The notes under the pieces are model-generated. The model worked only from the letters and a program-made list of their open reading frames with translations, made no database searches and had not been told where the DNA came from. The position numbers and the translations under genes were made by a program. From Spirochaetia bacterium (lineage in GTDB: Bacteria > Spirochaetota > Spirochaetia > Sphaerochaetales > Sphaerochaetaceae): a stretch of 64,000 nt of DNA. Location: assembly GCA_022482625.1 (NCBI GenBank), contig JAKVOU010000001.1, positions 186,001 through 250,000 on the forward strand, in the 5' to 3' direction. The stretch's first letter is position 1. Each line of letters begins with the position of its first letter. Shown here piece after piece: positions 17,527 through 27,011 of this stretch.

Positions 17527-18039
17527 ATGGAAATACGAAGTAACAATGAGAATGATTTCCGACAGATCTATACTGAGGTATTCCCCCAGTTGTTCAAGGT
17601 TTCGAACAACATCGTAAGGAATCCCGATAGGGCAGAGGAATTGTGCCAGGAAGCATTCACACGGTTCTATGACAAGGCTTTGGTCTTTCCTTCCGAAAAT
17701 GATGCCAAGTACTGGTTGATTCGGGTAACGAAGAACCTTTCGATCAATGTGGTCAAGCGCAAGAGCCGTGAGGCCCATATGATTGAGAAGTTCAAGCGGC
17801 AACCGAAACGGAAAGAAAAAACAGGAGAGGACCTGATGGTGGAAGAGGCTTCCTGCAAGGAGGTAAGGGATGCCATTGAACAGCTTCCTGAGAAACTCAA
17901 GGTAGTAATAACGATGAAGACGTATACGGACCTTGATTATAAGGAAATTGGAGCTACGCTGAATATTTCTGAAAGTAACGTGAAGGTGAGAGTCTTCAGA
18001 GCTCGTCAGATGCTCAAGAAGATTCTTTTGCAGGAGTGA
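17527..18039 (+). CDS. ECF-type RNA polymerase sigma factor
   Basis: About 170 residues with sigma region 2 (NNENDFRQIYTEVFPQLFKVSNNIV ... EELCQEAFTRFYDKA, about 6-54) and region 4 (AIEQLPEKLKVVITMKTYTDLDYKEIGATLNISES, about 115-150), ending in the helix VKVRVFRARQMLKKIL. The ATG at 17527 has AAGGG about 12 bases upstream. It lies 28 bases after cysS and eight before an anti-sigma gene, the usual paired layout. The signal and regulon are unknown. Confidence 0.9.
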   Translation: MEIRSNNENDFRQIYTEVFPQLFKVSNNIVRNPDRAEELCQEAFTRFYDKALVFPSENDAKYWLIRVTKNLSINVVKRKSREAHMIEKFKRQPKRKEKTGEDLMVEEASCKEVRDAIEQLPEKLKVVITMKTYTDLDYKEIGATLNISESNVKVRVFRARQMLKKILLQE

Positions 18040-18046
18040 TAGGGGT

Positions 18047-18613
18047 ATGTGCTTGGATGATGCATTGCTGAATTCTTATCTGGATGGCGAATTGCAGGAA
18101 CCTTGGAAAACACAGGTTGAGGAGCATATTGCTTACTGCAAGGGATGTCGTCAGAGACTTGAAGAGCTGCAGGCTTTGGACAAGAGACTTAAAGCTGCCG
18201 TTGAAAGTGATGAAGAAATTGCACGGCGGAGTGCACGGGTGATGACTTACTTTGAGAAGAATCGTTTTAACAGGCAACCCCATACGAATATCTTCAAAAG
18301 GAAAGTCCAAGTCAAGCTTGTCCCGACATTGATTGCCAGTGCTGCTGCGTTTGTCGTCATATTCATTGGTTCTTTTGTGCTTTTTGGGACAAATAACCGT
18401 CAGACCAGCCAGATTTTGCCTGAAGTCATGATGCCTATTTCGTCCAGCCAGGTGCAGCAGGTAAGTGAGAAGCAGAAAACTACGCTTGATGATTTCTCCT
18501 TGGAAGAAATCGTGCAGTATCTTGATTCGAAGGGCTATGCCGTACAGTTGCAGCTGAAGTCCATTGCTCCGATACCGGAAAAGAAGAATGCAACTGCTGA
18601 TACTCAGAAATAA
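18047..18613 (+). CDS. Zinc-binding anti-sigma factor, single membrane helix
   Basis: The N-terminal domain has the ZAS signature His27-x3-Cys31-x2-Cys34 (HIAYCKGC). One transmembrane helix lies at about 98-117 (LIASAAAFVVIFIGSFVLF). The extracytoplasmic part is short, with Gln and Ser rich segments and a DFSLEEIVQYLDSKGYAV segment. It should hold the sigma factor encoded just upstream at the membrane until a signal releases it. Confidence 0.85.
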   Translation: MCLDDALLNSYLDGELQEPWKTQVEEHIAYCKGCRQRLEELQALDKRLKAAVESDEEIARRSARVMTYFEKNRFNRQPHTNIFKRKVQVKLVPTLIASAAAFVVIFIGSFVLFGTNNRQTSQILPEVMMPISSSQVQQVSEKQKTTLDDFSLEEIVQYLDSKGYAVQLQLKSIAPIPEKKNATADTQK

Positions 18614-18637
18614 AAAAGAGATAATTTGAAGAACGAG

Positions 18638-18680
18638 CTGTACCGGAAACTACTGGAAATAGTTTTCGGTACAGTTTCTT
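18638..18680 (+). terminator. Terminator after the sigma/anti-sigma genes
   Basis: A 15-bp stem with one G-T pair (18638-18652 with 18660-18674, seven-base loop) is followed by TTTCTTTAT. It sits 25 bases after the anti-sigma stop codon. Confidence 0.75.
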
Positions 18681-18873
18681 TATATGGTTGCATAATAAGG
18701 ATATCTTTCTGTAAATTAAGCTTCTTTTCCTTTTGCTGTTTTCCCTTGTCTGTGGTACTGACCTGGACGTCATTGTTGCAATTCATGGTAGTCCTGTTGC
18801 TGGGTCAGGTAATAGCTTCCATATGAAAATCATCTATGACCATTGTATGAACTGAAGGATTTGCCGGAAGCCT
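18681..18873. other. Non-coding stretch before the purine promoter
   Basis: I see no gene or clear structure here. The duplicated promoter segment starts at about 18874 with ATTTTGCAACG. Confidence 0.4.
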
Positions 18874-18930
18874 TATTTTGCAACGTTTTTTTCATTTTTG
18901 TAAATGATTTTGATCTTTTCACAATTATAC

Positions 18931-18961
18931 TTGCACCTATAGTAACTATAGGAAGTAAGGT
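18931..18961 (+). promoter_or_regulatory. MerR-type promoter of the nucleoside/purine transport operon
   Basis: TTGCAC (18931-18936) and TAAGGT (18956-18961) are separated by 19 bases, longer than the normal 17, and the perfect palindrome CCTATAGTAACTATAGG (18936-18952) sits between them. This is the classic layout of promoters activated by MerR-family regulators, and a MerR gene lies downstream at 30539. A near-identical copy is at 27012-27042. TATCCGGATA follows at 18967-18976 in both copies. Confidence 0.8.
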
Positions 18962-19017
18962 TCGCATATCCGGATAGAAGAGTATTTGTATTTGGTTACG
19001 AAAAGTGTGAGGAGCAA

Positions 19018-20160
19018 ATGATGAAAAAGACTGTAATGTTGTGTTTGTCAGTATTGACGGGCCTTGGCATGTTGTTTGCCAACGGGACAAGTGAAAAACC
19101 TGCTGCTGCGAGTACTGCTACAAGTGCTGTTGCAAGTGCTACGACTGCATCCGGCCTGCCTGCCTTGACCAAGGATACGATAAAAGTAGGGTTTATCTAT
19201 GGCAGTCCCGTAGGAACCGAAGGCTATTCCTACTGCCATGACCTAGGAAGACGGGCATTGGAAAAAGAAGGTATCAAGACGATGTACCTGGAATCAATTT
19301 CAGAGACATCTGCCTGTGAAAAGGCAATGCGGGACCTTATCAACCAAGGTTGCAATGTCATTTATGCAACAAGCTTCGGCTATGGGGAATATGTGCTTTC
19401 CCTTGCAAAGGAATACCCGGACGTCTACTTCAACCATGCTACCGGTTATCAGACTGCAAAGAACGTTTCAACTTATATGGGCAGGTTATATGAGGCTGAA
19501 TATCTTACCGGTATGGTTGCCGGCATGATGACAAAGAGCAATCAGATCGGCTTCGTGGCTTCATTCCCGCTTCCTGAAGTAGTACGTCAGATCAATGCCT
19601 ATATGCTTGGCGCAAAGGCAGTCAATCCGAAGGCAACCATTGAAGTGAAATGGACCAATTCCTGGTATGACCCTGCAACCGAAACGGCTTCGGCAAAGGA
19701 TTTGGTAAACGACGGATGTGATGTCCTTGGTGCTTATTGCGATACCATGAACCCGCAGTCAGCGGCAGCCCGCATGGGCAAATGGGTGACCGGTTGTTCA
19801 TCAAGCGGTTATGATGCACTTCCTGACAAATATCTGACAGCTCCGCTGTTCCACTATGATGTATTCTATCCCGAGAATGTCAATCAGATCCTGGATGGTA
19901 CGTGGAAAGCAGACAGCAAGTGGGAAGGCATTGACCACGATGTCGTCGACATCGACAAGATTACCAACTGTCCTCCTGAAGTCAGTGAAAAAGTCATGAA
20001 GGCCCGTCAGGACATCATCGATAAGAAACTGGATATTTGGAAGGGCGAACTCAAAGACAACAAGGGTAAGGTACGTGTTGAAGCAGGACAGACCCTGACG
20101 GATTCGGATCTGACATCCCTTGACTGGTTCGTTGACGGTGTCATCGGATCGGTAAAGTAG
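19018..20160 (+). CDS. BMP-family nucleoside/purine-binding protein of an ABC importer
   Basis: A 380-residue solute-binding protein of the BMP/Med (PnrA) family: KVGFIYGSPVGTEGYSYCHD, INQGCNVIYATSFGYGEYV, and SYDALPDKY-like ligand-pocket segments (GCSSSGYDALPDKYLTAPLF). The signal peptide ends LFA-NG (cleavage near 21) with no lipobox cysteine, followed by a 30-residue Ala/Ser/Thr linker. It is the first gene of the transport operon and is followed by the ATPase after 15 bases. Known members bind purine nucleosides; adenine deaminases downstream fit a purine substrate. The start is one of two ATGs at 19018/19021. Confidence 0.9.
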   Translation: MMKKTVMLCLSVLTGLGMLFANGTSEKPAAASTATSAVASATTASGLPALTKDTIKVGFIYGSPVGTEGYSYCHDLGRRALEKEGIKTMYLESISETSACEKAMRDLINQGCNVIYATSFGYGEYVLSLAKEYPDVYFNHATGYQTAKNVSTYMGRLYEAEYLTGMVAGMMTKSNQIGFVASFPLPEVVRQINAYMLGAKAVNPKATIEVKWTNSWYDPATETASAKDLVNDGCDVLGAYCDTMNPQSAAARMGKWVTGCSSSGYDALPDKYLTAPLFHYDVFYPENVNQILDGTWKADSKWEGIDHDVVDIDKITNCPPEVSEKVMKARQDIIDKKLDIWKGELKDNKGKVRVEAGQTLTDSDLTSLDWFVDGVIGSVK

Positions 20161-20175
20161 CAGGTACGGACTGAG

Positions 20176-21660
20176 ATGGCAGAGTATCTTGAACTGAAGG
20201 ATATAACCAAGAAGTTTGGTTCAGTGGTAGCAAATGACCATGTATCCGTCTCTTTCAGCAGAGGTGAAATTCACGCTCTGCTGGGAGAGAACGGTTCGGG
20301 AAAAAGCACGCTGATGAACATCCTTTCCGGTATCTATGCTGCAGACAGCGGGCAGATACTGCTTGAAGGCAAGGCACTTGACATTTCCTGCCCGAAGGAT
20401 GCCTTGAAACATGGTATCGGAATGATTCATCAGCATTTCAAGCTTGTTGATGTATTTTCCGCCTTGGACAATATCATTGCCGGTCATCCTACGGGCTTTT
20501 ACTTGGATAGGCAGCATCAGTTTGCAGCCATACGGCAACTCTGTGATCAATATGGCTTCAAGGTCGATCTCAAGAAAAAGATCTATGAAATGTCCGTCAG
20601 TGAAAGACAGAAAGTTGAGATCATCAAAGTCCTGTATTTCGGTGCCCGCATACTGATCCTGGATGAACCCACCGCGGTGCTTACACCGCAGGAAACGGAA
20701 ATACTCTTCAATGTCCTTCGGGAAATGAAGAAACAAGGGTGTGTCGTTATCCTGATCACCCATAAATTCAATGAGGTAATGAGTGTCAGTGACCGTATTA
20801 CGGTCCTGCGCAAGGGCCTTATGGTCGGTTCCGTCCGTACGGACCGGACTGACAGCAATGAACTGACACGGATGATGGTCGGTCATGAGATTGCCCTCGA
20901 TATCCCTACGGTCCCGTCCTATGATGGCTGCAGGACGGTGATGAGGCTCAAGGATGTGACTGTCGAGGGCCATGCCCATCTCAAGCTGCTCGATGCAGTG
21001 AATCTTGAGTTGAAATCCAACCAGATCCTGGGCATTGCCGGTATTGCCGGGTCCGGACAGGAAGCTTTGTGTGAGGCCATTGCAGGTCTGTTGCCTCTTA
21101 CCGGCGGTAGCATCGAAGCGGAAGGATTCCAACAGATCGGCTTTGTACCTGAGGACCGCTTGGGTATGGGACTGCTGGCTTCTGCATCCGTAGTAGATAA
21201 TGTCCTGTTGCGTTCCTACAGGAAGGGCAAGTATTTTTTCGTGGACAGGACTGCCGGGAAAAAACAAGCAGAAGAGCTGGTAAGGAAATATAACGTTTCT
21301 ACACCTTCCATATATCAGAAAGTCAGCCGTCTGTCCGGCGGCAATATCCAGAAGATTCTGCTTGGACGGGAAATTGACTGCAAGCCTTCTGTTCTTTTGG
21401 TTGCTTACCCGGTCCGAGGATTGGACATACAGGCTTCAAATTTTATCTATGAACAGCTCAATGCCCAGAAAGAGAAAGGTGTTTCCATAGTATTCGTCGG
21501 AGAGGACCTGGATGTCCTGCTTGCCTTATGTGACCGCATTGCAGTCATGCATGAGGGTAGGATTGCCGGAATCTATAAGAAAGATACGATTTCAAAGCAG
21601 GAAGTAGGATTGCTCATGATGGGTGAAAGATTAGGGGAGAAGCATGATCAGAACAATTAA
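20176..21660 (+). CDS. ABC transporter ATPase with two nucleotide-binding domains (nucleoside import)
   Basis: The 494-residue protein has two ABC domains in tandem. The first has Walker A GENGSGKSTL (about 37-46), a QxxxxxS-like region, signature-like MSVSERQKVEI and Walker B LILDEPTAVLTP. The second has a degenerate Walker A (GIAGSGQEAL), signature LSGGNIQKILLGRE and VAYPVRGLDI in place of Walker B, the usual pattern of the YufO/NupO/sugar-type importers. It overlaps the first permease by 17 bases. Confidence 0.92.
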   Translation: MAEYLELKDITKKFGSVVANDHVSVSFSRGEIHALLGENGSGKSTLMNILSGIYAADSGQILLEGKALDISCPKDALKHGIGMIHQHFKLVDVFSALDNIIAGHPTGFYLDRQHQFAAIRQLCDQYGFKVDLKKKIYEMSVSERQKVEIIKVLYFGARILILDEPTAVLTPQETEILFNVLREMKKQGCVVILITHKFNEVMSVSDRITVLRKGLMVGSVRTDRTDSNELTRMMVGHEIALDIPTVPSYDGCRTVMRLKDVTVEGHAHLKLLDAVNLELKSNQILGIAGIAGSGQEALCEAIAGLLPLTGGSIEAEGFQQIGFVPEDRLGMGLLASASVVDNVLLRSYRKGKYFFVDRTAGKKQAEELVRKYNVSTPSIYQKVSRLSGGNIQKILLGREIDCKPSVLLVAYPVRGLDIQASNFIYEQLNAQKEKGVSIVFVGEDLDVLLALCDRIAVMHEGRIAGIYKKDTISKQEVGLLMMGERLGEKHDQNN

Positions 21661-22705
21661 GAAGGAAAGTGCTGGTGCTGATGGATGGAAAAGGACAGTC
21701 TTCTCCCTTGCCGTTGCCCTGCTGGTTACAGCTTTTCTGATAGCCATGCTTGGCTACAATCCCTTTGCCGTGTATGGACAGATGCTGAAGGGTTCCCTTG
21801 GTTCGTCCTATCAACTGAAGGAGACGATCAACAAGACCATTCCGCTGCTTGTCATGTCATTGGGGGTCTGCATTTGCCTCAAGGGCCAGTTCGTCAACAT
21901 AGGGGTCGAAGGTCAGTTTTTCCTTGGGGCTATCGGGGCTACGTTTGTCGTACGGAAGATAGGGACCGCTATGGGAAGCGGTATCCTTCCTGTCATGTTT
22001 CTGTTGGCTTTTGTGGCCGGAGGCCTGTGGTGTCTGCTTCCTGCTTTGATGAAGGTCAAGCTGAAGGTCAATGAAATTGTCGTAACCCTGATGCTCAACT
22101 ATGTTGCGCTTAAAATCGTATCGTACCTGCAGTATGTTGTCTGGAAGGACCCGAAGGCCTATGGTTTTCCAAAGATTGCAAATTATCCCGACGTTGCGAC
22201 GTTACCGAAGGTCTTTGGCATCCATTGTGGGTGGATCATCGCAATTGCCTTGGTCATTGCCGTCTATCTGTTGCTTGACCGTTCAAAGTTCGGTTATGAG
22301 CTGACTGCCGTAGGGCTGAACCCGAATACGGCGCGGTACGCATCCATCAACGCTGACAAAGTCGTGATGCTGGCAGCTTTCATCGGCGGCGGCCTATGTG
22401 GTCTTGCCGGCCTGATGCAGGCTTCAGGCATTGAAAGGACGATGAATGACCAGATGTCACAGGGACTTGGGTTTACAGCAATTGTCATTGCCTATATGGC
22501 GCGGCTAAGCCCTGCCGGTAGTGTCCTGGTTTCCCTGTTCTTTGCTATCATGCTTCAGGGAGGATCATATATCCAATCTTCACTTCAGATTCCATCTGAG
22601 ATTTCAACAGTACTTGAAGGTATCATCCTTCTGACCATACTTGGATCTGAATTCTTTACCAAGTATCGTATTGCCATTGTTGGCAAAGGAGAGGGCAATG
22701 CATGA
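21644..22705 (+). CDS. ABC nucleoside importer permease 1
   Basis: A BPD_transp_2-type membrane protein of 353 residues with about nine to ten hydrophobic segments. The family signature NIGVEGQFFLGAIGA (about 87-101) is present, as is PNTARYASINADKV. It overlaps the ATPase and the second permease, so the subunits are made together. Confidence 0.92.
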   Translation: MIRTIKKESAGADGWKRTVFSLAVALLVTAFLIAMLGYNPFAVYGQMLKGSLGSSYQLKETINKTIPLLVMSLGVCICLKGQFVNIGVEGQFFLGAIGATFVVRKIGTAMGSGILPVMFLLAFVAGGLWCLLPALMKVKLKVNEIVVTLMLNYVALKIVSYLQYVVWKDPKAYGFPKIANYPDVATLPKVFGIHCGWIIAIALVIAVYLLLDRSKFGYELTAVGLNPNTARYASINADKVVMLAAFIGGGLCGLAGLMQASGIERTMNDQMSQGLGFTAIVIAYMARLSPAGSVLVSLFFAIMLQGGSYIQSSLQIPSEISTVLEGIILLTILGSEFFTKYRIAIVGKGEGNA

Positions 22706-23654
22706 ACTAGCTCTGTTTCTCCAACTTTCCTTTCAACTGGCGACACCTTTGCTTTTTGCCACCTTGGGAGAGATCATTACCGAGAAGGCCGGTAACATGA
22801 ACTTGGGCGTAGAAGGCCAGATGATGGTCGGGGCTTGCTTCGGGTATATCGTCGCTTATTCTACGGGCAATGCTTTCTTGGCTCTTGTTGTCGCTGTCAT
22901 TGCCGGAGCAGCCTTGGCCTTGGTATATGCCATGCTTACTGTTTCCTTGCTGAGTGACCAGCTGGTATGCGGCTTTGCCATTACGATATTCGGTACCGGT
23001 TTTGCCAATTTTGCCGGCAAGCCGTTGTTGGGTACGTATCTGTCTGATACCATTGCCAATAGCATAGGCGTCAAACCGATACCTGTGCTTTCCTCCATTC
23101 CTTTTGTCGGCACCATTTTGTTTGACCAGAGTTGGCTGCTGTTGCTTTCTATTGTACTTGCCTTGCTTATGGAGGCCTATCTCTACAAGACAAGTGCCGG
23201 ACTGAAGCTGAGGATGACCGGAGAGCAGCCGGCCGCCGCTGACGCGAGCGGCATTGATGTGACGAAGGTCAAGTATCTGCATATCCTTGTCGGAGGCGGA
23301 CTGTGTGCCTTGGGGGGAGCATATCTTTCCCTTGTGGATGTACCGCATTGGCAGAATGACATTACTGCCGGTACAGGCTGGATAGCCATTGCCTTGGTTA
23401 TCTTTGCCATGTGGAGTCCCTTACGGGCAATCGGGGGCGCCTATTTGTTTGGCATCCTTAGGGCACTGAGCATAAAATTCCAATCATGTACGTTCGCTGT
23501 CATCGGCGTGCATATCACCTTGTCATCACAGATCATGGACATGATGCCGTATGCAATGACCATCCTTGTCCTGTTGGTGACTACGTTAGGGAACAAAAAA
23601 GAAAACCTGGCACCTGCCAGTCTTGGCAGGGCCTACTATCGGGAAGAACGGTAG
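22698..23654 (+). CDS. ABC nucleoside importer permease 2
   Basis: About 318 residues, also BPD_transp_2 type, with GEIITEKAGNMNLGVEGQMMVGA near the N-terminus and GEQPAAADASGIDVTKVKY in the central cytoplasmic loop. I chose the ATG at 22698, which overlaps the previous gene by eight bases and has GGAGAGG upstream. It completes the importer; the adenine deaminase follows after 15 bases. Confidence 0.92.
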   Translation: MHELALFLQLSFQLATPLLFATLGEIITEKAGNMNLGVEGQMMVGACFGYIVAYSTGNAFLALVVAVIAGAALALVYAMLTVSLLSDQLVCGFAITIFGTGFANFAGKPLLGTYLSDTIANSIGVKPIPVLSSIPFVGTILFDQSWLLLLSIVLALLMEAYLYKTSAGLKLRMTGEQPAAADASGIDVTKVKYLHILVGGGLCALGGAYLSLVDVPHWQNDITAGTGWIAIALVIFAMWSPLRAIGGAYLFGILRALSIKFQSCTFAVIGVHITLSSQIMDMMPYAMTILVLLVTTLGNKKENLAPASLGRAYYREER

Positions 23655-23669
23655 GAAGGAGTTGTATAT

Positions 23670-25425
23670 ATGGACAAAGATTTGATTTCGGTAGCACTTG
23701 GCAAGAAACCTGCTGATATCGTCATTCGAGGGGGCTTGCTGATCAATGTACATTCTGGGGAAATCTATCCTGCAGATGTAGCTGTTTTCCACCAGACCAT
23801 TGCCTCTGTCGGTTCTCTTCCCGAAGGGTGCATCGGTGCACAGACTAAGGTCATCGATGCTTCAGGCCTGTACCTTGCGCCCGGTTTCATCGATGCGCAT
23901 ATACATTTTGAAAGCAGTATGCTTTCCTATACCGAATTTGCCAAGATGGCCGTCATACACGGTACCTGCTCGGTGGCGTCGGATCTGATGGAAGTGACCT
24001 TGGTCAGCGGAGTCGAGGGCATGAAGCACATTTTGGAAGAGGCAAAGCAGACTCCTGTGTCACTGTACTATCCTGTACCGGCTTTCATGGGGGACGATGA
24101 TGTCCAGACCAGCGGCAGCTCCCTGAGCCTTGACATGATGCAGGATCTTGTCAAGCTGCCTGAAGCTGTCGGACTTGCCGAAGTGCTTTTCCCACCCATT
24201 CTTGCAGGCAGCGATAAATCAAAGTGGATGCTGGATCTGGCCCAAGAGAACCATCTGGTTGCAGAAGGGCATGCCCCCTGGGCTTTCAGGAGCGGCCTTG
24301 CAGGCCTATGCAGGCTGTCATATCAACAGCGACCATGAAAGCTCGACGGCTGAGGAAGCCTTGGGCAAACTCAGGGCCGGCATGAACGTCCTGATGAGGG
24401 AAGGATCAGCTGCACAGGATCTCAAGGCTTGCCTTTCCATGATTGTCAAAGACAAGATCTCAACCCGTCATTGTTCAATGGTGTCGGATGATATCGATGC
24501 TCTGCATATGGAAGAAAAAGGCCATCTGGACCATAAGGTCAGGATGGCAATCAAGGAAGGGGTGGATCCGATAAGTGCCATTGAAATGGTGACGATCAAC
24601 CCTGCAGAAAACTTTCGTCTGCAGGATACGATAGGAAGTATTGCACCGGGCAAGCGTGCAGATATCGCTTTCCTTTCTTCCCTTGAAGATTGCAAGGTGG
24701 AAAAGGTCATGTCGAAGGGCAAGCTTGTCGTCGACAAAGGAAAGCTTGCCGTTGCCTTCCCGCCGTACCATTATGACAGGTGCCTGCTTGATACCGTCAC
24801 CATCCCTGCGGGACTCAGGGCTCAGGATCTGTTGATCCCTTGTAATGCCAACCAGGCTAAGGTGCATGTCATCGGAGTATCCGGAACGACGCTTCTTACC
24901 GAAGCCAGAGAAGCCGTAGTACGTACAGAGGATGGCTATCTTGCAAGCGATGTTTCCCGTGACCTCCTTCATATTGCGACTGTCGAACGGTATGGCAAGG
25001 GCGGTGGCGTAGGCAGAAGCTATGTCCAGGGATTCGGTTTGAAGAAGGGTGCAATCGGTCTGAGCGTAGGGCATGACCATCATAATATCACGGTGGTGGG
25101 GGCAGACAGCAGGGACATGCTGGTTGCCGTAGAAGAAATCGGCCGGTTGTCCGGTGGATTTGTCCTGGTAGAAGACAGAAAGGTCATGGCATCCATTGCC
25201 CTGCCGATCTGCGGACTTCTCTCCGACAAGGATGGGCATGAGGTTGCCGCAGAACTGAAGGAAATGGTGTCATTGCTCCATAGCTGGGGATGTACCATGG
25301 AATCTCCTAATGTGACGCTTTCATTCCTTACGCTGATCTATATTCCTGCCTTTGGAATTACTGACAAAGGACTGTATGAATTTGCATCGCAGAAGATCAT
25401 CAGTCCGATAATTGAAACATTATAG
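23670..25425 (+). pseudogene. ade: Adenine deaminase, copy 1, frameshifted in a C-run
   Basis: Adenine deaminase turns adenine into hypoxanthine and ammonia. The 5' part reads to about residue 203 (GLYLAPGFIDAHIHFESSML carries the metal-binding HxH) and stops at 24338; the 3' part continues in the next frame to 25425. The switch is at GCCCCCTGGG: removing one C from 24274-24278 restores ...LVAEGHAPGLSGAALQAYAGC... and gives 584 residues, exactly the length of the intact copy at 28630. A good ribosome site (AGGAAGGAG) precedes the ATG. So this is either a recent one-base inactivation or a sequence error. Confidence 0.85.
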
Positions 25426-25439
25426 ATAGATGGAAAGGA

Positions 25440-25742
25440 GTACAGCAGAAATAAAGCAGTATTGCTGAACATGGATGTAGTACAAAGACTGTGTGTTTTG
25501 CTGTGGCTCAGTCCTCATTCAAGATGACAAGGTCGTTGCAGTAGGCAAGGCAGACCAGCTGAGTACGTTCTGATGCCGAAGCCGTGGACCTGCAGGGAAA
25601 GTGTGTGCTCAATACATACGTGTACGCTTCCCCGCAGGTCAACCGGGAAAGTGAGGACAATGTTATTTTATTAAGACTGGTTACTTCCAAGTACGAGAGG
25701 CTTGTAAGGGGAAAAAGCTGTCAGGAACATTTGCCTGACAGC
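25440..25742 (+). pseudogene. Decayed copy of the amidohydrolase and second adenine deaminase genes
   Basis: From 25426 (ATAGATAGATGGAAAGG) the sequence follows 27206 onward closely: the ATG is now ATA at 25459, and segments such as GCAGTAGGCAAGG and GTGGACCTGCAGGGAAAGT remain, but many indels break the frame until about 25660. From about 25675 the homology jumps to the intact deaminase at about 29179-29247 (CTGTCAGG...GCCTGACA). A deletion has therefore fused the first part of one dead gene to the middle of another. Confidence 0.75.
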
Positions 25743-25746
25743 TTTT
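25712..25746 (+). terminator. Hairpin terminator formed within gene remnants
   Basis: A perfect 13-bp stem AAAAGCTGTCAGG/CCTGACAGCTTTT (25713-25725 with 25734-25746) ends in four T. The same sequence in the live gene (29214 onward) forms only a shorter hairpin, so the scar seems to have been turned into a terminator for the transport operon. Confidence 0.55.
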
Positions 25747-25889
25747 GATGATCTGCTATATCGTTAGAGTCTATAGTCTTGAACCACACAGGAGACCATA
25801 GATGAAGAAATCTAGGTGACAAAGTCGTTTGCACGATTATGCTGTTTTCTGAACCTTGTCGACTTTATGACAGTTCTGATGAGTGTTCG

Positions 25890-26780
25890 TCAATATGCAA
25901 TCCTGAAGTACTCCAGCCATTCCTTGAATCTATCCTGCGCAACGAGGCAAGTATCAGTGAGATAACCCTTTTCATGTTGCCACTCATGTAAGCCACGATA
26001 GTAATACATCTTCATATCATCATCGATGATGAAGGGCGTAATGCCGTTTCTCAGACATTCCTTGAAAAGAATCAAGCGTCCTATGCGGCCATTGCCATCC
26101 TGGAAGGGGTGGATGGTTTCAAATTTATAGTGAAAGTCGATAAGTTCTGCTAATGTTTTTCTCTGTGTGCTGTTGTATTCCGTAAGCAACCTGTTTATTT
26201 CAACGGGTACATTCTCCGGTAAGGTGGTCTCCCTGCCTCCTACTTCGTTGGGAAGTCGTTTGTATCCATCTACGGAAAACCAATCCTTGCGTGAATCGCT
26301 GGTACCGGTCTTCAATGTAGCATGAAGCTGCAGGATGAGCTTCTCCCTGAGTTTGTCACCGGCATGGTCGATGATCAAGTCTATGCAGCGGAAGTGGTTG
26401 GCTGTCTCGATGATATCATCCACATTCATGGCACTGCCATCTGCACTGACCGTGTTGGTTTCGTAGATATAGCGGGTCTGGTCATGCGTGAGCCGGCTTC
26501 CCTCCATATGGTTGGAATTATAGGTCAATTCAATCTGTATCTTTTGATAGATGCTACCCTTGATCCTGGCCTTTTTTTCTACCTTCAGGATTTTCAGCAA
26601 TGTCTTTGGCGCTTCCTTGTGCCTGTTGCTCCGTTCTGGCTTTATTGCCGTCTTTGGGATGTTCCATGTCTTTCCTGTCATAACAGCACCAGGAATGCGT
26701 CCTGTGGCGCAGTAATTGCGTACGCTACGTTCTGAAAGTTTCCACAGTCTAGAGGCTTGAACAACGGAAATATAGTCCAT
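25890..26780 (-). CDS. Fic-domain AMPylator-type protein with N-terminal helix-turn-helix
   Basis: Fic proteins move AMP or other nucleotides onto target proteins. The 296-residue protein has a short DNA-binding-like N-terminus (ISVVQASRLWKLSERSVRNYCATGRIPGA, about 4-32), an inhibitory helix motif Ser89-x3-Glu93-Gly94 (SNHMEGSRL) and a complete active-site motif HPFQDGNGRIGR (224-235). Catalytic His224 and Arg235 are retained, so it should be active once inhibition is relieved. It lies alone, opposite to its neighbours, exactly between the two decayed purine-gene remnants. Confidence 0.9.
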   Translation of the reverse strand: MDYISVVQASRLWKLSERSVRNYCATGRIPGAVMTGKTWNIPKTAIKPERSNRHKEAPKTLLKILKVEKKARIKGSIYQKIQIELTYNSNHMEGSRLTHDQTRYIYETNTVSADGSAMNVDDIIETANHFRCIDLIIDHAGDKLREKLILQLHATLKTGTSDSRKDWFSVDGYKRLPNEVGGRETTLPENVPVEINRLLTEYNSTQRKTLAELIDFHYKFETIHPFQDGNGRIGRLILFKECLRNGITPFIIDDDMKMYYYRGLHEWQHEKGYLTDTCLVAQDRFKEWLEYFRIAY

Positions 26781-26815
26781 CTGAATCCTCCCGAATAACT
26801 TTTATCATAGTATCT

Positions 26816-26869
26816 TATCGGCAAAATTTCAATCAACTATATTGTATAAGAAACTAAATTTTGCCGATA
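26816..26869 (-). promoter_or_regulatory. Operator-like inverted repeat upstream of the Fic gene
   Basis: Two perfect 14-base arms, TATCGGCAAAATTT (26816-26829) and AAATTTTGCCGATA (26856-26869), face each other across 26 bases just upstream of the minus-strand Fic start. They frame the likely promoter and could be bound by the Fic protein's own N-terminal helix-turn-helix. Confidence 0.6.
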
Positions 26870-27011
26870 GTTACAAAAGGTGATAGCACATCAAAATCTC
26901 TGAGTGCTATCGCATGCCAATCTTCATTAGGTCGCTTGTCTGCCATAATAGCTCTATTTTGCAACGTTTTTTTCATCTTTGTAAATGATTTTGATTTTTT
27001 CATAATTATGC

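Noticed and set aside
18962-19017. Purine riboswitch ahead of the transport operon
   Set aside because: The leader is only about 50 bases long and lacks the conserved junction of purine riboswitches; the MerR palindrome explains regulation better.
20221-21267. 348-codon minus-strand ORF
   Set aside because: It is antisense to the ABC transporter ATPase, has no start site and codes for no recognisable protein.
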